A DNA stretch of 64,000 nucleotides from Clostridium_AD sp036569345 (lineage in GTDB: Bacteria > Bacillota > Clostridia > Clostridiales > Clostridiaceae): contig NZ_DATCQT010000055.1 of NCBI RefSeq assembly GCF_036569345.1, positions 92,239 through 156,238 of the forward strand. The letters run 5' to 3'. The notes beneath the pieces were generated by a model that saw only the letters and a list, made by a program, of their open reading frames with translations, had not been told where the DNA came from and made no database searches. This document shows, in pieces, positions 16,315 to 26,169 of this stretch. How positions within the stretch are numbered: the first letter of the stretch is position 1; the number at the start of each line of letters is the position of its first letter. The translations under genes were made by a program, and so were the position numbers.

Positions 16315-17019
16315 TTACTTACCTTTTATACTCAAACCATACTCACTATGATTTTTTCTTAATGTTACATATCCATAAATAAATACACCAATGCCAAGTA
16401 ACACTGGAATTATCGTTGAAAGTGTAGGATCAAGACCTATGTATTTTATTGTTATGTTATCCTCTAATATCATTTTAAAAGAGGTATGTGCCAATATTGC
16501 GCCACCTAAGTATATAACAATAGGGTGTTCTTTCATTAAATTTGAAACAAATTGACTTCCGAAGAAAATTATAGGTATATTTATCAAAACACCAACAATA
16601 ATTAATAGGTCATTACCATCTGCTGTACTTGCTATAGCAAGCACGTTGTCAAGGCTCATACTAATGTCAGCAATAATAATAGTAGCTACAGCTCCCCAAA
16701 AATTATCTGCTTTCTTTACTACACAATCCTCTCCCTGGCACTCAGGCTTAATGAAACTCCATGTGATTTTTATCAGAATTAGTCCGCCAACTAATTTAAT
16801 TGGTAACCACTGTATACTCATTATTTGAGTAATAATACATGCAAAAAACACATTTAGTCCTATAGCTCCTGATATTCCTATAAAACTAGCTTTTTTAGCG
16901 TATTCTGGCGATAATTTTTTTGTTGCAAGTGCAATAATACCAATATTATCACCGGATAACGTTAAATCAAGTATTGTAATTTTTAGTGCACCTAGCATAA
17001 ATAGCATTATACCTTCCAT
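16315..17019 (-). CDS. TerC-family (YjbE-like) metal-ion membrane protein
   Basis: A 234-residue protein with about seven hydrophobic segments. The family's conserved acidic motifs lie in the membrane: LTLSGDNIGIIALATKKL near the N-terminus and ADISMSLDNVLAIAS in the second half. TerC/Alx/YjbE proteins are implicated in manganese export and in metalation of exported enzymes. ATG 17017-17019 is preferred because AGAGG lies 6 bases upstream; an ATG two codons earlier abuts that site. I see no yybP-ykoY (Mn) riboswitch upstream, though many family members have one. Monocistronic. Confidence 0.88.
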   Translation of the reverse strand: MEGIMLFMLGALKITILDLTLSGDNIGIIALATKKLSPEYAKKASFIGISGAIGLNVFFACIITQIMSIQWLPIKLVGGLILIKITWSFIKPECQGEDCVVKKADNFWGAVATIIIADISMSLDNVLAIASTADGNDLLIIVGVLINIPIIFFGSQFVSNLMKEHPIVIYLGGAILAHTSFKMILEDNITIKYIGLDPTLSTIIPVLLGIGVFIYGYVTLRKNHSEYGLSIKGK

Positions 17020-17248
17020 ATACATCCTCTTCTCTTGTTTTGCATCAAAATTTTCTTATATATTATAATCATTTTACTACAACCATTTCATTTGAACATG
17101 TTAAACACACCTTAAATACATAGCTATTATTGTACTTTATGTACAATCTTCTATATATTATTCTAACTATGTTTATCTATTATATCATAAATTTATATGG
17201 TACTTTAAATAAACTAATTAGAAAGAAAGACAAAGCCATTAAACATGT

Positions 17249-19369
17249 TTATGAATAAACATCTGATAATTCAACTCGAATATTTTGATCTCCACTCTTA
17301 ACTTTGTTATTATATGACGTATTTGGATGTAGTGCCATTGCTGAACTTAGTTTAACTGTAAATGTGCTTCCTTTTCCAAATTCACTTTCAACATAAATAC
17401 TGCCACCATGTAATTCTACAATAGACTTAACCAAACTTAATCCAATACCTGTACCTTCTGAATTTCTTGATAGTGATTTGTCTACCTGCTTAAATCTTTC
17501 AAATATCATATTTAGGTTTCTATCCTCAATGCCAATCCCATTGTCTGCGACTGATATTTCAACAAATTCGTTTTCAGCTTTAACGGATACAAGTATTTCA
17601 TCGCCTTTATCTGTAAATTTTATTGCATTTGATATAAGATTTAAGACTATTCTCTCCATCTTTTCAGGGTCACAAGCAATAATTTTTTCTTCTATATTTG
17701 TATCAAATATAATATTTAACCCTTTACTATCAGTAAAATTAGTTACAGACATCACTATTTCTTCTACAAAATCGACTATATTAATATTTGACAAGTTAAG
17801 TTTAAAAAATCCTGCTTCAATTTTAGATAAATCAACTATGTTATTAATCATTTTAGATAATCGATAGCTATTTTGCTTGATTGAATCTATATATTTAACA
17901 ATTGAATCCTTCTTCTTGTCTAGGGATCCACTAGTACAATACATGTTAAATAATTGAGCTGTTGCAAATATAACATTTAGTGGTGTTTTAAGCTCGTGGG
18001 ATATATTAACAAGAAATTCTCCCTGCAATTTCAATGCTTTTTCCATGTCTATAGCCGACTTTATTTCAGCAGTAACATCTATTATTAAAATTAATATTTC
18101 CTCAATTTCTCCATCTACGAAAAAAACAGGTTCAAAGATAACATTCCAATACATCGCTTTGCCATTTACCAAATGGTTTTTTTTACTCAAACACTTAGTT
18201 TTCTTTTCTTTTAGCACTTTGCTAATACACTGGTAATATTCACTTTCTTTCAAGTTGCTAAATAACTCTTCAAATTTAGTATTTATAATTTTGTTTATTG
18301 ATTTTGCATTTGGCATTACCAATTTAAGAAAATCAAATGCCTTTTTATTAATATCAACAATCAATAAATCTGGACATGATAATCTGGCAACAGGTAAATT
18401 AAAAGTATCTATAATTCTATCCAATATTTCAAATCTATTTCTTATAGCTTCTTCACGCTTATAGTAATCTGTCATATCCCTACTGCAAAGCACTCCTAAA
18501 ATAACGTTTCCTTCACTATCATAAATAGGCGTTCCGCTAACTTCTATTTCTGAAGTTATATGAGGATGTTTTACTGTTACCCTCATATTTTCAAATTTTT
18601 CACCCCGAATAACTCTACTTTCCGGAATATTATGCGAGTCAATTTTCTTATGATCAATATCATAAAGCTCTCGTTTACAGCTAATACACCCATGACATAC
18701 TTCCTGTGGATAATTATATTTTGGGGAATATATTTTTCTTGATGCTTTGTTACATAATATATATTTTCCTTTATTATCAATAATACAAATGCCATCAGCA
18801 ATATTTTCTATAATAGCTTCTAATTGTTTTTTCTGTTCTTCAATTTTCCTAGATTTCTTTATTGATTCAGTAATATCATGAAAATACGAAACTACCATTG
18901 CTAAATCACCATTGTCATTATAAATTGGCATTGAACTAACTTCAACAAAATACTCTTTATCAGGATGGCTTACGAGCAATCTAACATTTTTTACACTTTC
19001 ACCCCTTAACGCTCTAATCGAAGGGTAATTTTCGTATGGTATCCCATTGCCCATCAACTCAAATGATTTAATATTTTTAAAAACATCAGATAAAACAACT
19101 CCTTTGCTCGCCCTATAAAGTAGCCTCTTTGCTTCTGAATTCACCATTATATAATTACCTTTATTATCTACAAAAGCTACTCCCTCAGCTAAATTTTCTA
19201 TTATATTTGTCAGCTGTATACTTTGCTGATCTAATTGATGCTTTAGATGCTCTATCTGTTTTTCTTGCTGCACTAACTGCTTTTCTTGATACTCTAACTG
19301 CTTCTTTTGCAACTGTATTATCCCCATTTGATTGTCTAAACTTTGACTTTTCTCAACAAAAGTATTCAC
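17249..19369 (-). CDS. Soluble multi-PAS hybrid-free sensor histidine kinase
   Basis: A 706-residue cytosolic kinase without membrane segments. A Gln/Lys-rich coiled coil (about 18-55) is followed by three PAS-like domains (about 56-170, 185-300, 310-435). Then come HisKA with H-box NISHELKTPLN (about 455-520) and HATPase_c with NLISNAIKFTDKGDEI, DNGIGIED and GTGIGLSLV (about 560-675). The second PAS domain carries EVCHGCISCKREL, a CxxCxxC cluster. The GTG start has GGGGG ten bases upstream. No response regulator is adjacent, so it is an orphan, possibly feeding sporulation or another phosphorelay. Confidence 0.9.
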   Translation of the reverse strand: MNTFVEKSQSLDNQMGIIQLQKKQLEYQEKQLVQQEKQIEHLKHQLDQQSIQLTNIIENLAEGVAFVDNKGNYIMVNSEAKRLLYRASKGVVLSDVFKNIKSFELMGNGIPYENYPSIRALRGESVKNVRLLVSHPDKEYFVEVSSMPIYNDNGDLAMVVSYFHDITESIKKSRKIEEQKKQLEAIIENIADGICIIDNKGKYILCNKASRKIYSPKYNYPQEVCHGCISCKRELYDIDHKKIDSHNIPESRVIRGEKFENMRVTVKHPHITSEIEVSGTPIYDSEGNVILGVLCSRDMTDYYKREEAIRNRFEILDRIIDTFNLPVARLSCPDLLIVDINKKAFDFLKLVMPNAKSINKIINTKFEELFSNLKESEYYQCISKVLKEKKTKCLSKKNHLVNGKAMYWNVIFEPVFFVDGEIEEILILIIDVTAEIKSAIDMEKALKLQGEFLVNISHELKTPLNVIFATAQLFNMYCTSGSLDKKKDSIVKYIDSIKQNSYRLSKMINNIVDLSKIEAGFFKLNLSNINIVDFVEEIVMSVTNFTDSKGLNIIFDTNIEEKIIACDPEKMERIVLNLISNAIKFTDKGDEILVSVKAENEFVEISVADNGIGIEDRNLNMIFERFKQVDKSLSRNSEGTGIGLSLVKSIVELHGGSIYVESEFGKGSTFTVKLSSAMALHPNTSYNNKVKSGDQNIRVELSDVYS

Positions 19370-19548
19370 AATTATATAACCCCCACTTTTTAATACATGC
19401 CCTATAAGTATTATGATTATAATCTTTTGTATAAATCTTATATTAAAACTATTTTTCTCTCATGATTTTACCATTACTTACTTATTATATATTATTTCCT
19501 AAATATATCAAACTAAAATTATTACAATTTTAGACAAATTACAATTAA

Positions 19549-19572
19549 AAGGGAAGCCAAATGGCTTCCCTT
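19549..19572 (-). terminator. Terminator of the DAACS symporter gene
   Basis: AAGGGAAGCC/GGCTTCCCTT with AAAT loop, followed on the minus strand by TTTAATTG. Confidence 0.85.
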
Positions 19573-19628
19573 AATTAATACTTAAATAAAATTGTATTTA
19601 CACACTTATTTAAAAACATAAACATTTT

Positions 19629-20900
19629 TTACATATTTGACTCTACAACAATTTTTTTATCATGTTTCAACCAATTTTTACCTTCTACAAGTCTAGTTAC
19701 TAGCATAGAACATACTGTGTTTCCAGTAGAATTGAGCACTGTCGCTGGGGCATCTATAATTACACTAACAACTGCAATAATTGGAAGAACCTCTGGAGGA
19801 AATCCATATACACTTAATATTAACATTTCTCCAATCATTCCACCACTCGGAATAGCTCCCATGACTGCCCCTACGAGAAGTGAAACGCCAATAATACCAA
19901 GAATAGAACTCAGACTAGTTATATCTTTACCAAATAGGCCCATTAAGAGTGTAATTTTCATAACACCTCCAAATACAGACCCATCTTTATGCATATTTGC
20001 ACCAAGCGGAATTACTGTTTCTGCAATATCATAAGGTACACCAATTTTCTTTACAGCATCTAGGTTAACTGGTATGCAAGCAGCACTTGAACAAGTTGCT
20101 AAAGCTGTAACTGAAGGTGTAACAACATTTTTCCAAAATGTTATTATACCGTTTTTCCCGGCTGCAATAAATGCATAAAGGCTAAAAAATCCAAAATAAT
20201 AGATTACAGAAATAATTATATATAATATAAATATTTTTAAATATCCATTTAAAATTTGACCTCCTAGTTGACCAACAATGGAAGCAAAATAACATCCAAG
20301 GCCAATAGGTGCGTAATACATTATAATTTTAACAACTTTCATCATAGTAACGGAACCGGCCTCTAGTAAATTAGCAAGAGGTTTTCCTTTTTCACCAGAA
20401 AGAGAAACGGATATGCCAAAAATAATTGAAAATATAACAAGTTGTAGCATATTCTTTCTTGAAAGTAGGTTAACAAAATCTGAAACAGTGAATGTATTTA
20501 CAAGCTGATTTAAAAATGAAACTTTTTCACTTGTTTGAGTTTCTACGGCACTCTTCATTAAATTTTTAAACATTTCTATATTAAGACCATTAGTTGGCTT
20601 CATAATAAGAGCGCCTACTGTTCCAATAATAGCAGCAATAAGTGCTGTAGATAAAAATACTAACATAATACTACCCATAATTTTGCCAAGTCTATTCATT
20701 CCACTTATGTTAGCCATTGCAGAGGCCACACTAAAAAATACTAATGGAACTAAAATCATAAACATTAAATTTATAAATAAGCTTCCAAAAGGTTCTAGAA
20801 TCAAAGCCTTTGACCCCATAACACTGCCAATGATACCTCCAAGTAACACAGAACCCAAAAGTATAATTGTAGATTTATAGTTTTTAAATAATTTTTTCAT
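19629..20900 (-). CDS. Dicarboxylate/amino acid:cation symporter (DAACS family)
   Basis: A 423-residue membrane protein with the DAACS fold: eight or so hydrophobic segments, the serine-rich re-entrant hairpin (TALATCSSAACIPVNLDAV) and a second hairpin before the C-terminus (GAIPSGGMIGEMLIL). The usual NMDGT signature of the substrate/cation site is replaced by NMHKDGS in IPLGANMHKDGSVFGG, so the substrate (glutamate, C4-dicarboxylate, serine or threonine) cannot be assigned. AAAGGAG precedes the ATG. Monocistronic, divergent from the two-component system. Confidence 0.87.
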   Translation of the reverse strand: MKKLFKNYKSTIILLGSVLLGGIIGSVMGSKALILEPFGSLFINLMFMILVPLVFFSVASAMANISGMNRLGKIMGSIMLVFLSTALIAAIIGTVGALIMKPTNGLNIEMFKNLMKSAVETQTSEKVSFLNQLVNTFTVSDFVNLLSRKNMLQLVIFSIIFGISVSLSGEKGKPLANLLEAGSVTMMKVVKIIMYYAPIGLGCYFASIVGQLGGQILNGYLKIFILYIIISVIYYFGFFSLYAFIAAGKNGIITFWKNVVTPSVTALATCSSAACIPVNLDAVKKIGVPYDIAETVIPLGANMHKDGSVFGGVMKITLLMGLFGKDITSLSSILGIIGVSLLVGAVMGAIPSGGMIGEMLILSVYGFPPEVLPIIAVVSVIIDAPATVLNSTGNTVCSMLVTRLVEGKNWLKHDKKIVVESNM

Positions 20901-20997
20901 TTTTATCTCCTTTATATTTTATTAAATATATTAATTCCCATTTTAATTATATTACATTTTTATTGAATATGTAAATAAATATCTATTTTATTCACAA

Positions 20998-21052
20998 TCA
21001 CATAATTTTAACATAAATATCTTAAAATGTTTTTATAATTATATGATAGAAT
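20998..21052 (+). promoter_or_regulatory. Regulator box A with promoter of the two-component system
   Basis: TCACATAATTTTAACATA (from 20998) holds two ACATA units 12 bases apart. The -10 hexamer TAGAAT begins at 21047, 49 bases after the box start. The same box and spacing precede the gtrA operon and the GT2 gene, so the response regulator encoded just downstream probably binds here and autoregulates. Confidence 0.6.
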
Positions 21053-21139
21053 ATAAGATAATAGGTATTTTATGGGTCATATTTAAATTATTTTTATAAA
21101 TTATAGAACTTAGTAATTAAAAAATCAGGGGTGATTTAC

Positions 21140-21826
21140 TTGTCAATGAAAATATATCTTGTTGAGGATGAAATAAGTTTAAATCTTTTGCTTGAAAAAT
21201 ATCTACAACGTGAGGGTTATGAAGTAACTACTTTTTCTAATGGTAATTCTGCTATAGAGAAAATAAAGGATAAACCAGATCTTTGGATACTAGACATAAT
21301 GCTTCCAGATACTGATGGTTATGAAATTATAAAAGCTATTAAAGCCTACAATAAAAATACACCTGTTATTTTTATGTCTGCGAGAAATGAGGAACTTGAT
21401 CGCGTAGTTGGACTAGAGCTAGGCAGTGATGATTATTTGTCAAAACCATTTTTACCTAGAGAACTCATTATAAGGACCAATAAACTTTTAGAGAGAATTT
21501 ATGGCGTAGCTAAAGAAGAAACCAATCAAATCGATGATAACTTAAATATGGGTGGATACCTTATTAGTAAGAAACAAAGAACAGTTTTTATGGGAAATAT
21601 AGAAATTATTTTGACCAAAAAAGAATTTGAGATGCTCTGTTATTTTATTGATAATAAAAATAATTTAGTGTCTAGAGATCAAATATTAGATACTGTTTGG
21701 GGCGATGATTATTTCGGTTCAGATCGAGTAGTTGATGATGTTATACGTCGACTTAGAAAAAAAATAGATAAATTCACTATAGAAACTGTATATGGATATG
21801 GTTATAAATTGGTGTACAAATCATGA
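21140..21826 (+). CDS. OmpR-family response regulator
   Basis: A 228-residue protein. The receiver domain (1-120) has the acidic pair in LVEDEISL, the phospho-Asp in LWILDIMLPDTDGYE, the Thr/Ser in PVIFMSARN and the Lys in DDYLSKPF. The winged-helix DNA-binding domain (about 135-228) has LTKKEFEMLCYFIDN and VDDVIRRLRKKI. The TTG at 21140 fits AGGGG 8 bases upstream; ATG 21146 is the next option. It overlaps the histidine kinase by 4 bases. Probable targets are its own promoter, gtrA and the GT2 gene, all carrying the same box. Confidence 0.92.
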   Translation: MSMKIYLVEDEISLNLLLEKYLQREGYEVTTFSNGNSAIEKIKDKPDLWILDIMLPDTDGYEIIKAIKAYNKNTPVIFMSARNEELDRVVGLELGSDDYLSKPFLPRELIIRTNKLLERIYGVAKEETNQIDDNLNMGGYLISKKQRTVFMGNIEIILTKKEFEMLCYFIDNKNNLVSRDQILDTVWGDDYFGSDRVVDDVIRRLRKKIDKFTIETVYGYGYKLVYKS

Positions 21827-23223
21827 GTAAATTAAAATTTAAATTCAACTCACTAACCATGAGAATCTGGACAACTTTTACGATAATAATACTTATAATA
21901 ATTTCTAGCATTTCATTTTTCTATCTTGTTGCTTTTAAAACCATAACTGAGAAGGCTAAAACGGAAGACTTAAAAGTAGCTCACGATTTTTTGCTAAAAT
22001 CTAATAATTTTACACAACCTAATAGATTTGATGGGCTAGGAAACATCGGAAACTTAAAAGGAAGCGATTATTATATTTTTAATGTGGATAAAAATAATAA
22101 AACTGAGATTATAAGTATAAACAAAGCGCACGGATTACCACCGGCAGCTCAGAATGATCCTAATTCACCTATTAAAATAAATGATAATGCTGTTAAACTT
22201 TGGATGGCAAGTTTCATTACAAATGGTACTCTTTATGAAAAACAATTTAAAGGGACTTATAATAATATGAAGTTCATTTTTATTATAAGTTCAATCAAAT
22301 ACGAAAATTCTGGAAAGTCATATTTAATAACTTTTATGCCCGAAATGAAAGATAATGGCTTGCTTTACATGGTGCTTTGGGTAGGGCTCATATTTATAGC
22401 TATAGGTTTTTTAACTGCTAAATTAGTTGCAAATTATATTTCTAAACCACTTAAGGAGCTTGAAAATTATACTATTAGGATATCCCGTAAAGATTGGGAC
22501 CAGCCGATAAATGTTAAAAATGATGACGAGATTGGGCGCCTTGCGAACTCGATGAATTTAATGCAGAAAGAATTAAAACGCACTGCTGAAGAAGAAAAAA
22601 TGTTTTTACAGAGTATATCCCACGATTTGAAAACACCCATTATGGTAATTATGAGTCATGCAGAGGCTATTATTGATGGTGTATATGTAGAGTCTGTGGA
22701 GAAAAATGCTGAAATAATAAGGGATGAGGCCATAAGTCTCGAAAAGAAAGTTAAGCAGGTGTTATATTTGAATACACTTGATTATGTTTTAGAAAATAAC
22801 TTTGAAAATAGTGAAATTAATATGCAACGCTTACTTTACCATATTATAAAGAGATTTGAAGTAATTAATAATAATATCCAATGGGATTTAAACATAGACG
22901 ATGCTACTATAATTGGAAACGTGGACAAAATACAGGTTTCTATTGAAAATATATTAGATAATAGCCTTAGATATGCTAAAGATAAAATTTGCGTAAGCTT
23001 AAAAAAAGAAGGTGCTTTTGCAGTGGTTGAGATATATAATGATGGGCCTAATATTCCAGAGGAACATCTATCTCATATCTTTGATAATTTCTATAAAGAT
23101 AAAACCGGGAAATTTGGTCTTGGGCTTGCTATTTGTATGAAAATTATTAATTATTATAATGGAGAAATAAAGGTTACGAATAGAGATATTGGTGTTAGTT
23201 TTTTAATTAAATATCCGCTATAA
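21823..23223 (+). CDS. Membrane sensor histidine kinase
   Basis: A 466-residue protein. TM1 (about 14-36), an extracytoplasmic domain of about 145 residues and TM2 (about 183-204) precede a HAMP region with SKPLKELENYTIRI. The H-box is QSISHDLKTPIMVIMSHAEAI (about residues 265-285). The ATPase domain has NILDNSLRYAKD, EIYNDGPNIPEEH and KFGLGLAICMKI. It is coupled to the OmpR-type regulator by a 4-base overlap. The extracytoplasmic domain has no family I recognise, so the signal is unknown, but the probable regulon is cell-surface glycosylation. Confidence 0.92.
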   Translation: MSKLKFKFNSLTMRIWTTFTIIILIIISSISFFYLVAFKTITEKAKTEDLKVAHDFLLKSNNFTQPNRFDGLGNIGNLKGSDYYIFNVDKNNKTEIISINKAHGLPPAAQNDPNSPIKINDNAVKLWMASFITNGTLYEKQFKGTYNNMKFIFIISSIKYENSGKSYLITFMPEMKDNGLLYMVLWVGLIFIAIGFLTAKLVANYISKPLKELENYTIRISRKDWDQPINVKNDDEIGRLANSMNLMQKELKRTAEEEKMFLQSISHDLKTPIMVIMSHAEAIIDGVYVESVEKNAEIIRDEAISLEKKVKQVLYLNTLDYVLENNFENSEINMQRLLYHIIKRFEVINNNIQWDLNIDDATIIGNVDKIQVSIENILDNSLRYAKDKICVSLKKEGAFAVVEIYNDGPNIPEEHLSHIFDNFYKDKTGKFGLGLAICMKIINYYNGEIKVTNRDIGVSFLIKYPL

Positions 23224-23225
23224 AT

Positions 23226-23257
23226 AAAAGCAATCAGCAGAAATGTTGGTTGCTTTT
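23226..23257 (+). terminator. Terminator of the two-component operon
   Basis: AAAAGCAATCAGCA and TGTTGGTTGCTTTTT pair imperfectly (two mismatches) around GAAA, with a T-run. It starts 3 bases past the kinase stop. Confidence 0.7.
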
Positions 23258-23273
23258 TACGTGCTGCACACAA

Positions 23274-23328
23274 TCACATAAAGCTCACATATTTATTTGA
23301 TACTACTAATACAATTTATGATTATAAT
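23274..23328 (+). promoter_or_regulatory. Regulator box B with promoter of the gtrA-GT39 operon
   Basis: TCACATAAAGCTCACATATT (from 23274) contains two CACATA units 11 bases apart, one helical turn, as OmpR-family regulators prefer. TTGATACT follows at 23297 and -10 TATAAT at 23323-23328, exactly 49 bases after the box start. The region expected for a -35 hexamer is poor, typical of an activated promoter. Confidence 0.65.
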
Positions 23329-23404
23329 CTTCATTAAGAGATGTAATTAATATACCTGAGGGTAACTATGATAACATATTCAAGATTTAATGGAGGTGAA
23401 AAAC

Positions 23405-23848
23405 ATGAAGCCATTCCTTAACCTTACAAATGTGATCTTAAATGGAAAGCTTAAGCATCTAACCAGATTTTCACTAGTTGGGATAGCAAATACTTTAATA
23501 GACTTTTTAATATTTACATTATTTAATGGATTTATTGGGCTAAATTATATTGGTAGTCAGATAATTGGGTATAGCTTTGGAGTTGTTAACAGTTTTGTAC
23601 TTAATAAAAAATGGACTTTTTCTACAACAAAATCTAATAAAAAAACTAAAAATGAACTTTTTCAATTTATTGTAGTTAACTTAATTTCACTTCTCATAAC
23701 CCTTATAACAATGAATTTTTTAATAAAGAGCTTAAATATTAACGTTTATATATCCAAAATAATTGTTACCTTTGTAGCTCAAATATCAAATTTTCTATCA
23801 TATAAGCTGTGGGTATTTCATCCAGCAGTAAATGGATATATAGACTAA
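23405..23848 (+). CDS. gtrA: GtrA-family polyprenyl-phosphate-sugar flippase
   Basis: A 147-residue protein with four hydrophobic segments, starting LTRFSLVGIANTLIDFLIFTLF, the usual GtrA N-terminus. The NKKWTFST motif after the second segment and SNFLSYKLWVF at the end are family features. GtrA-like proteins move undecaprenyl-phosphate-linked sugars to the outer face. GGAGGTG sits before ATG 23405; an in-frame ATG at 23390 overlaps that site and is unlikely. It heads a block with a GT39 glycosyltransferase, behind regulator box B. Confidence 0.9.
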   Translation: MKPFLNLTNVILNGKLKHLTRFSLVGIANTLIDFLIFTLFNGFIGLNYIGSQIIGYSFGVVNSFVLNKKWTFSTTKSNKKTKNELFQFIVVNLISLLITLITMNFLIKSLNINVYISKIIVTFVAQISNFLSYKLWVFHPAVNGYID

Positions 23849-23908
23849 AATAATAAAGGGTTTGAAACCTGTTTTATCAATAATCATTCTAAAAAGGAGA
23901 AAATTAAA

Positions 23909-26083
23909 ATGAAAAAATTAAAACTTACAAAAGAAAAGCTATTATTATCCCTAATCTTATTATTGTCCGGAATATTAAATTTTACAAACTTAGGCATCGA
24001 GGGATATTCAAATCTATATTATGCAGCTGGTGTTAAAAGCATGACTATGAGCTGGAAAAACTTCTTTTTCGTATCTTTTGACCCTACCAGTTTTGTAAGC
24101 ATCGACAAACCTCCTCTAGGTTTTTGGATTCAAGCAATCTCCGCTAAGATCTTTGGATTTAGTGGATGGAGTCTCCTTCTTCCAGAGGCACTAGCCGGAG
24201 TTATCTCTGTTTTAATAATATACATTATTGTTAAAAGATCATTTGGGCGCACAGCTGGTCTTCTCTCAGCACTATTCCTTGCAGTAACACCGATTTTCGT
24301 TGCGGTAAGTAGAAATAATACTTGTGATAACTTACTAGTTTTAACTCTTCTACTTGCATGTTGGGCTATTTCTATAGCCGCTGAGAAAGGCAAGCTTAAA
24401 TATCTTCTAATTAGTTTAGCTATTGTTGGTGTTGGTTTTAACATAAAAATGCTTCAAGCTTATATGGTGATTCCAGCTATATATTTAACTTATCTTTTAT
24501 CAAACGTTATTTCTGTTAAAAAGAGAATAATTCATCTTATCTGCGGAACTCTGGTTCTACTTGTTGTCTCTTTCTCCTGGGCTATTATAGTAGACTTAGT
24601 CCCTGCTGCAAACCGGCCATATGTGGGAAGTAGTACAAATAACTCAGAACTAGAACTTATAATAGGACATAATGGACTAGAACGGCTTGGAATTGGAAGC
24701 ACTACCACTGGAACTGGAGGCATGGGTGGCTCTAAAACACAAGGTGCGAACATGGAAGGATTTAAGGGTGGCACCCCTCCTACTGGTACTAATATTGTCA
24801 CCGCTGCTTCAAAAAACAATGCTGGTACATCCACTGAAGGAGGAATGCAAGGAGGTACTCCACCAACCGGTTATGGTCAAGGTGGCACGAGGCCAACAGG
24901 AGGACAAGGTGGTCAGGCTCAAGGCGGAAATGCTGGTGGCGGCGGTAACAGTAGCATGGGTGGTAGCGCGGTATCTAGCATTACAAGATTATTTGTCACT
25001 TCTGGTATGTCTGATCAAATAATTTGGCTATTTCCTATTGCTGTTTTCGGTTTTATAGCAGCAGCATTAAAGGAAAAACTCAAACCAAAATTTAGTAATA
25101 AGAAAAAATTAGCTTTAATATTATGGTCAATGTGGTTAATACCTGAATTTATATATTTCAGCTTCACAACTGGCTTATTTCATCCCTATTATTTAACAAT
25201 GCTAGCTCCACCAATTGCTGCTCTGGCCGGAATTGGAATTGTGTCGATGTGGGAACTTTATAAAGAAGCTGGATTAACATCTTGGATTCTACCGGTAACT
25301 CTAATTGTAGATGGATTAGTTCAACTTTTAGTTTTATCCTATTTTTATAACACCTCAAGTATAACTAAAATTTTAATGATAACAATGTCTGTTTTATGTT
25401 TTGTTTCGTCACTTTTACTTGTTATCCTTAAGATAGGAAAAAAAGGAAATGTAATGTTTAAAAAATCATTAGTAGCTATTGCTTTAGTAGGTCTTTTGAT
25501 AACCCCTATTGTTTGGTCAGGAACTACTATGTTTAACGCTATTTCTGGAACCTTCCCCTCTGCAGGACTTAGTTTAATTTCTAGTTCTCAAAAGGGTGGA
25601 TTCGGCATGAATACTTCTAGTACTTCTAATACTTCAAAATTAATAAAATTCTTAATTAAAAATAAAACAACTGAGAAATATATTCTTGTTACATCCTCTA
25701 CCAGCGGTAACGCAACAGATATAATACTTAACACTGATGAATCTGTAATGACTTGGGGCTTTTTCGGAACTGATAAAGTATTAACACTAACCCAGTTTAA
25801 GGCACTGGTTAAGAAAGGTGAAGTTAGATACGTAATGATAGGAGGTCAAGGCTCAAGTGACGAAATCATGACATGGGCTAAATCAGCTGGTAAATTGGTT
25901 GCAGAGAGTGAATGGAAGGATACAACTTCTACTCAGTCGACTACTAAAACACCAGCAACAAATACTGAAACATCAACTGAAACTACTGCCACTACGATTT
26001 CATCAAATTCAAAAGCTCAACAATCTGGTGGTGGAAGTTCAGAAGTTTTATATGATTTAAAAGGTGCCAATACTACAAAATAA
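23909..26083 (+). CDS. GT39-like membrane glycosyltransferase (YkcB type) with Gly-rich insert
   Basis: A 724-residue protein. The N-terminal half has about ten membrane segments and the ArnT/PMT-type hallmarks: an acidic first loop (IEGYSNLYYAAGVKSM) and SIDKPPLGFWIQ. Such enzymes transfer a sugar from a polyprenyl carrier to an acceptor outside the cell. Between segments, residues about 255-350 form a Gly/Thr/Pro/Gln-rich low-complexity region (GGTPPTG units). The C-terminal soluble part (about 560-724) ends in a Thr/Ser/Glu-rich tail. Its composition and size match the YkcB group of Firmicutes. With GtrA and a GT2 enzyme it makes a complete three-part glycosylation set. Confidence 0.88.
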   Translation: MKKLKLTKEKLLLSLILLLSGILNFTNLGIEGYSNLYYAAGVKSMTMSWKNFFFVSFDPTSFVSIDKPPLGFWIQAISAKIFGFSGWSLLLPEALAGVISVLIIYIIVKRSFGRTAGLLSALFLAVTPIFVAVSRNNTCDNLLVLTLLLACWAISIAAEKGKLKYLLISLAIVGVGFNIKMLQAYMVIPAIYLTYLLSNVISVKKRIIHLICGTLVLLVVSFSWAIIVDLVPAANRPYVGSSTNNSELELIIGHNGLERLGIGSTTTGTGGMGGSKTQGANMEGFKGGTPPTGTNIVTAASKNNAGTSTEGGMQGGTPPTGYGQGGTRPTGGQGGQAQGGNAGGGGNSSMGGSAVSSITRLFVTSGMSDQIIWLFPIAVFGFIAAALKEKLKPKFSNKKKLALILWSMWLIPEFIYFSFTTGLFHPYYLTMLAPPIAALAGIGIVSMWELYKEAGLTSWILPVTLIVDGLVQLLVLSYFYNTSSITKILMITMSVLCFVSSLLLVILKIGKKGNVMFKKSLVAIALVGLLITPIVWSGTTMFNAISGTFPSAGLSLISSSQKGGFGMNTSSTSNTSKLIKFLIKNKTTEKYILVTSSTSGNATDIILNTDESVMTWGFFGTDKVLTLTQFKALVKKGEVRYVMIGGQGSSDEIMTWAKSAGKLVAESEWKDTTSTQSTTKTPATNTETSTETTATTISSNSKAQQSGGGSSEVLYDLKGANTTK

Positions 26084-26107
26084 TAATAGGTACTAAACTT
26101 TTATATT

Positions 26108-26142
26108 AGCAGATTCTAAGAAAATAAATAGGATCTGCTTTT
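26108..26142 (+). terminator. Weak intra-block hairpin
   Basis: AGCAGATTCT and AGGATCTGCT pair around an A-rich loop, followed by TTTTAC. It lies between the GT39 gene and the small gene and may only reduce read-through. Confidence 0.5.
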
Positions 26143-26169
26143 ACTAGAAAATTTAAAGGAGTAGTAAAG

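Noticed and set aside
17026..17248. yybP-ykoY manganese riboswitch ahead of the TerC gene
   Set aside because: The conserved GGGGAGUAGC-type core is absent; the region is plain AT-rich sequence.
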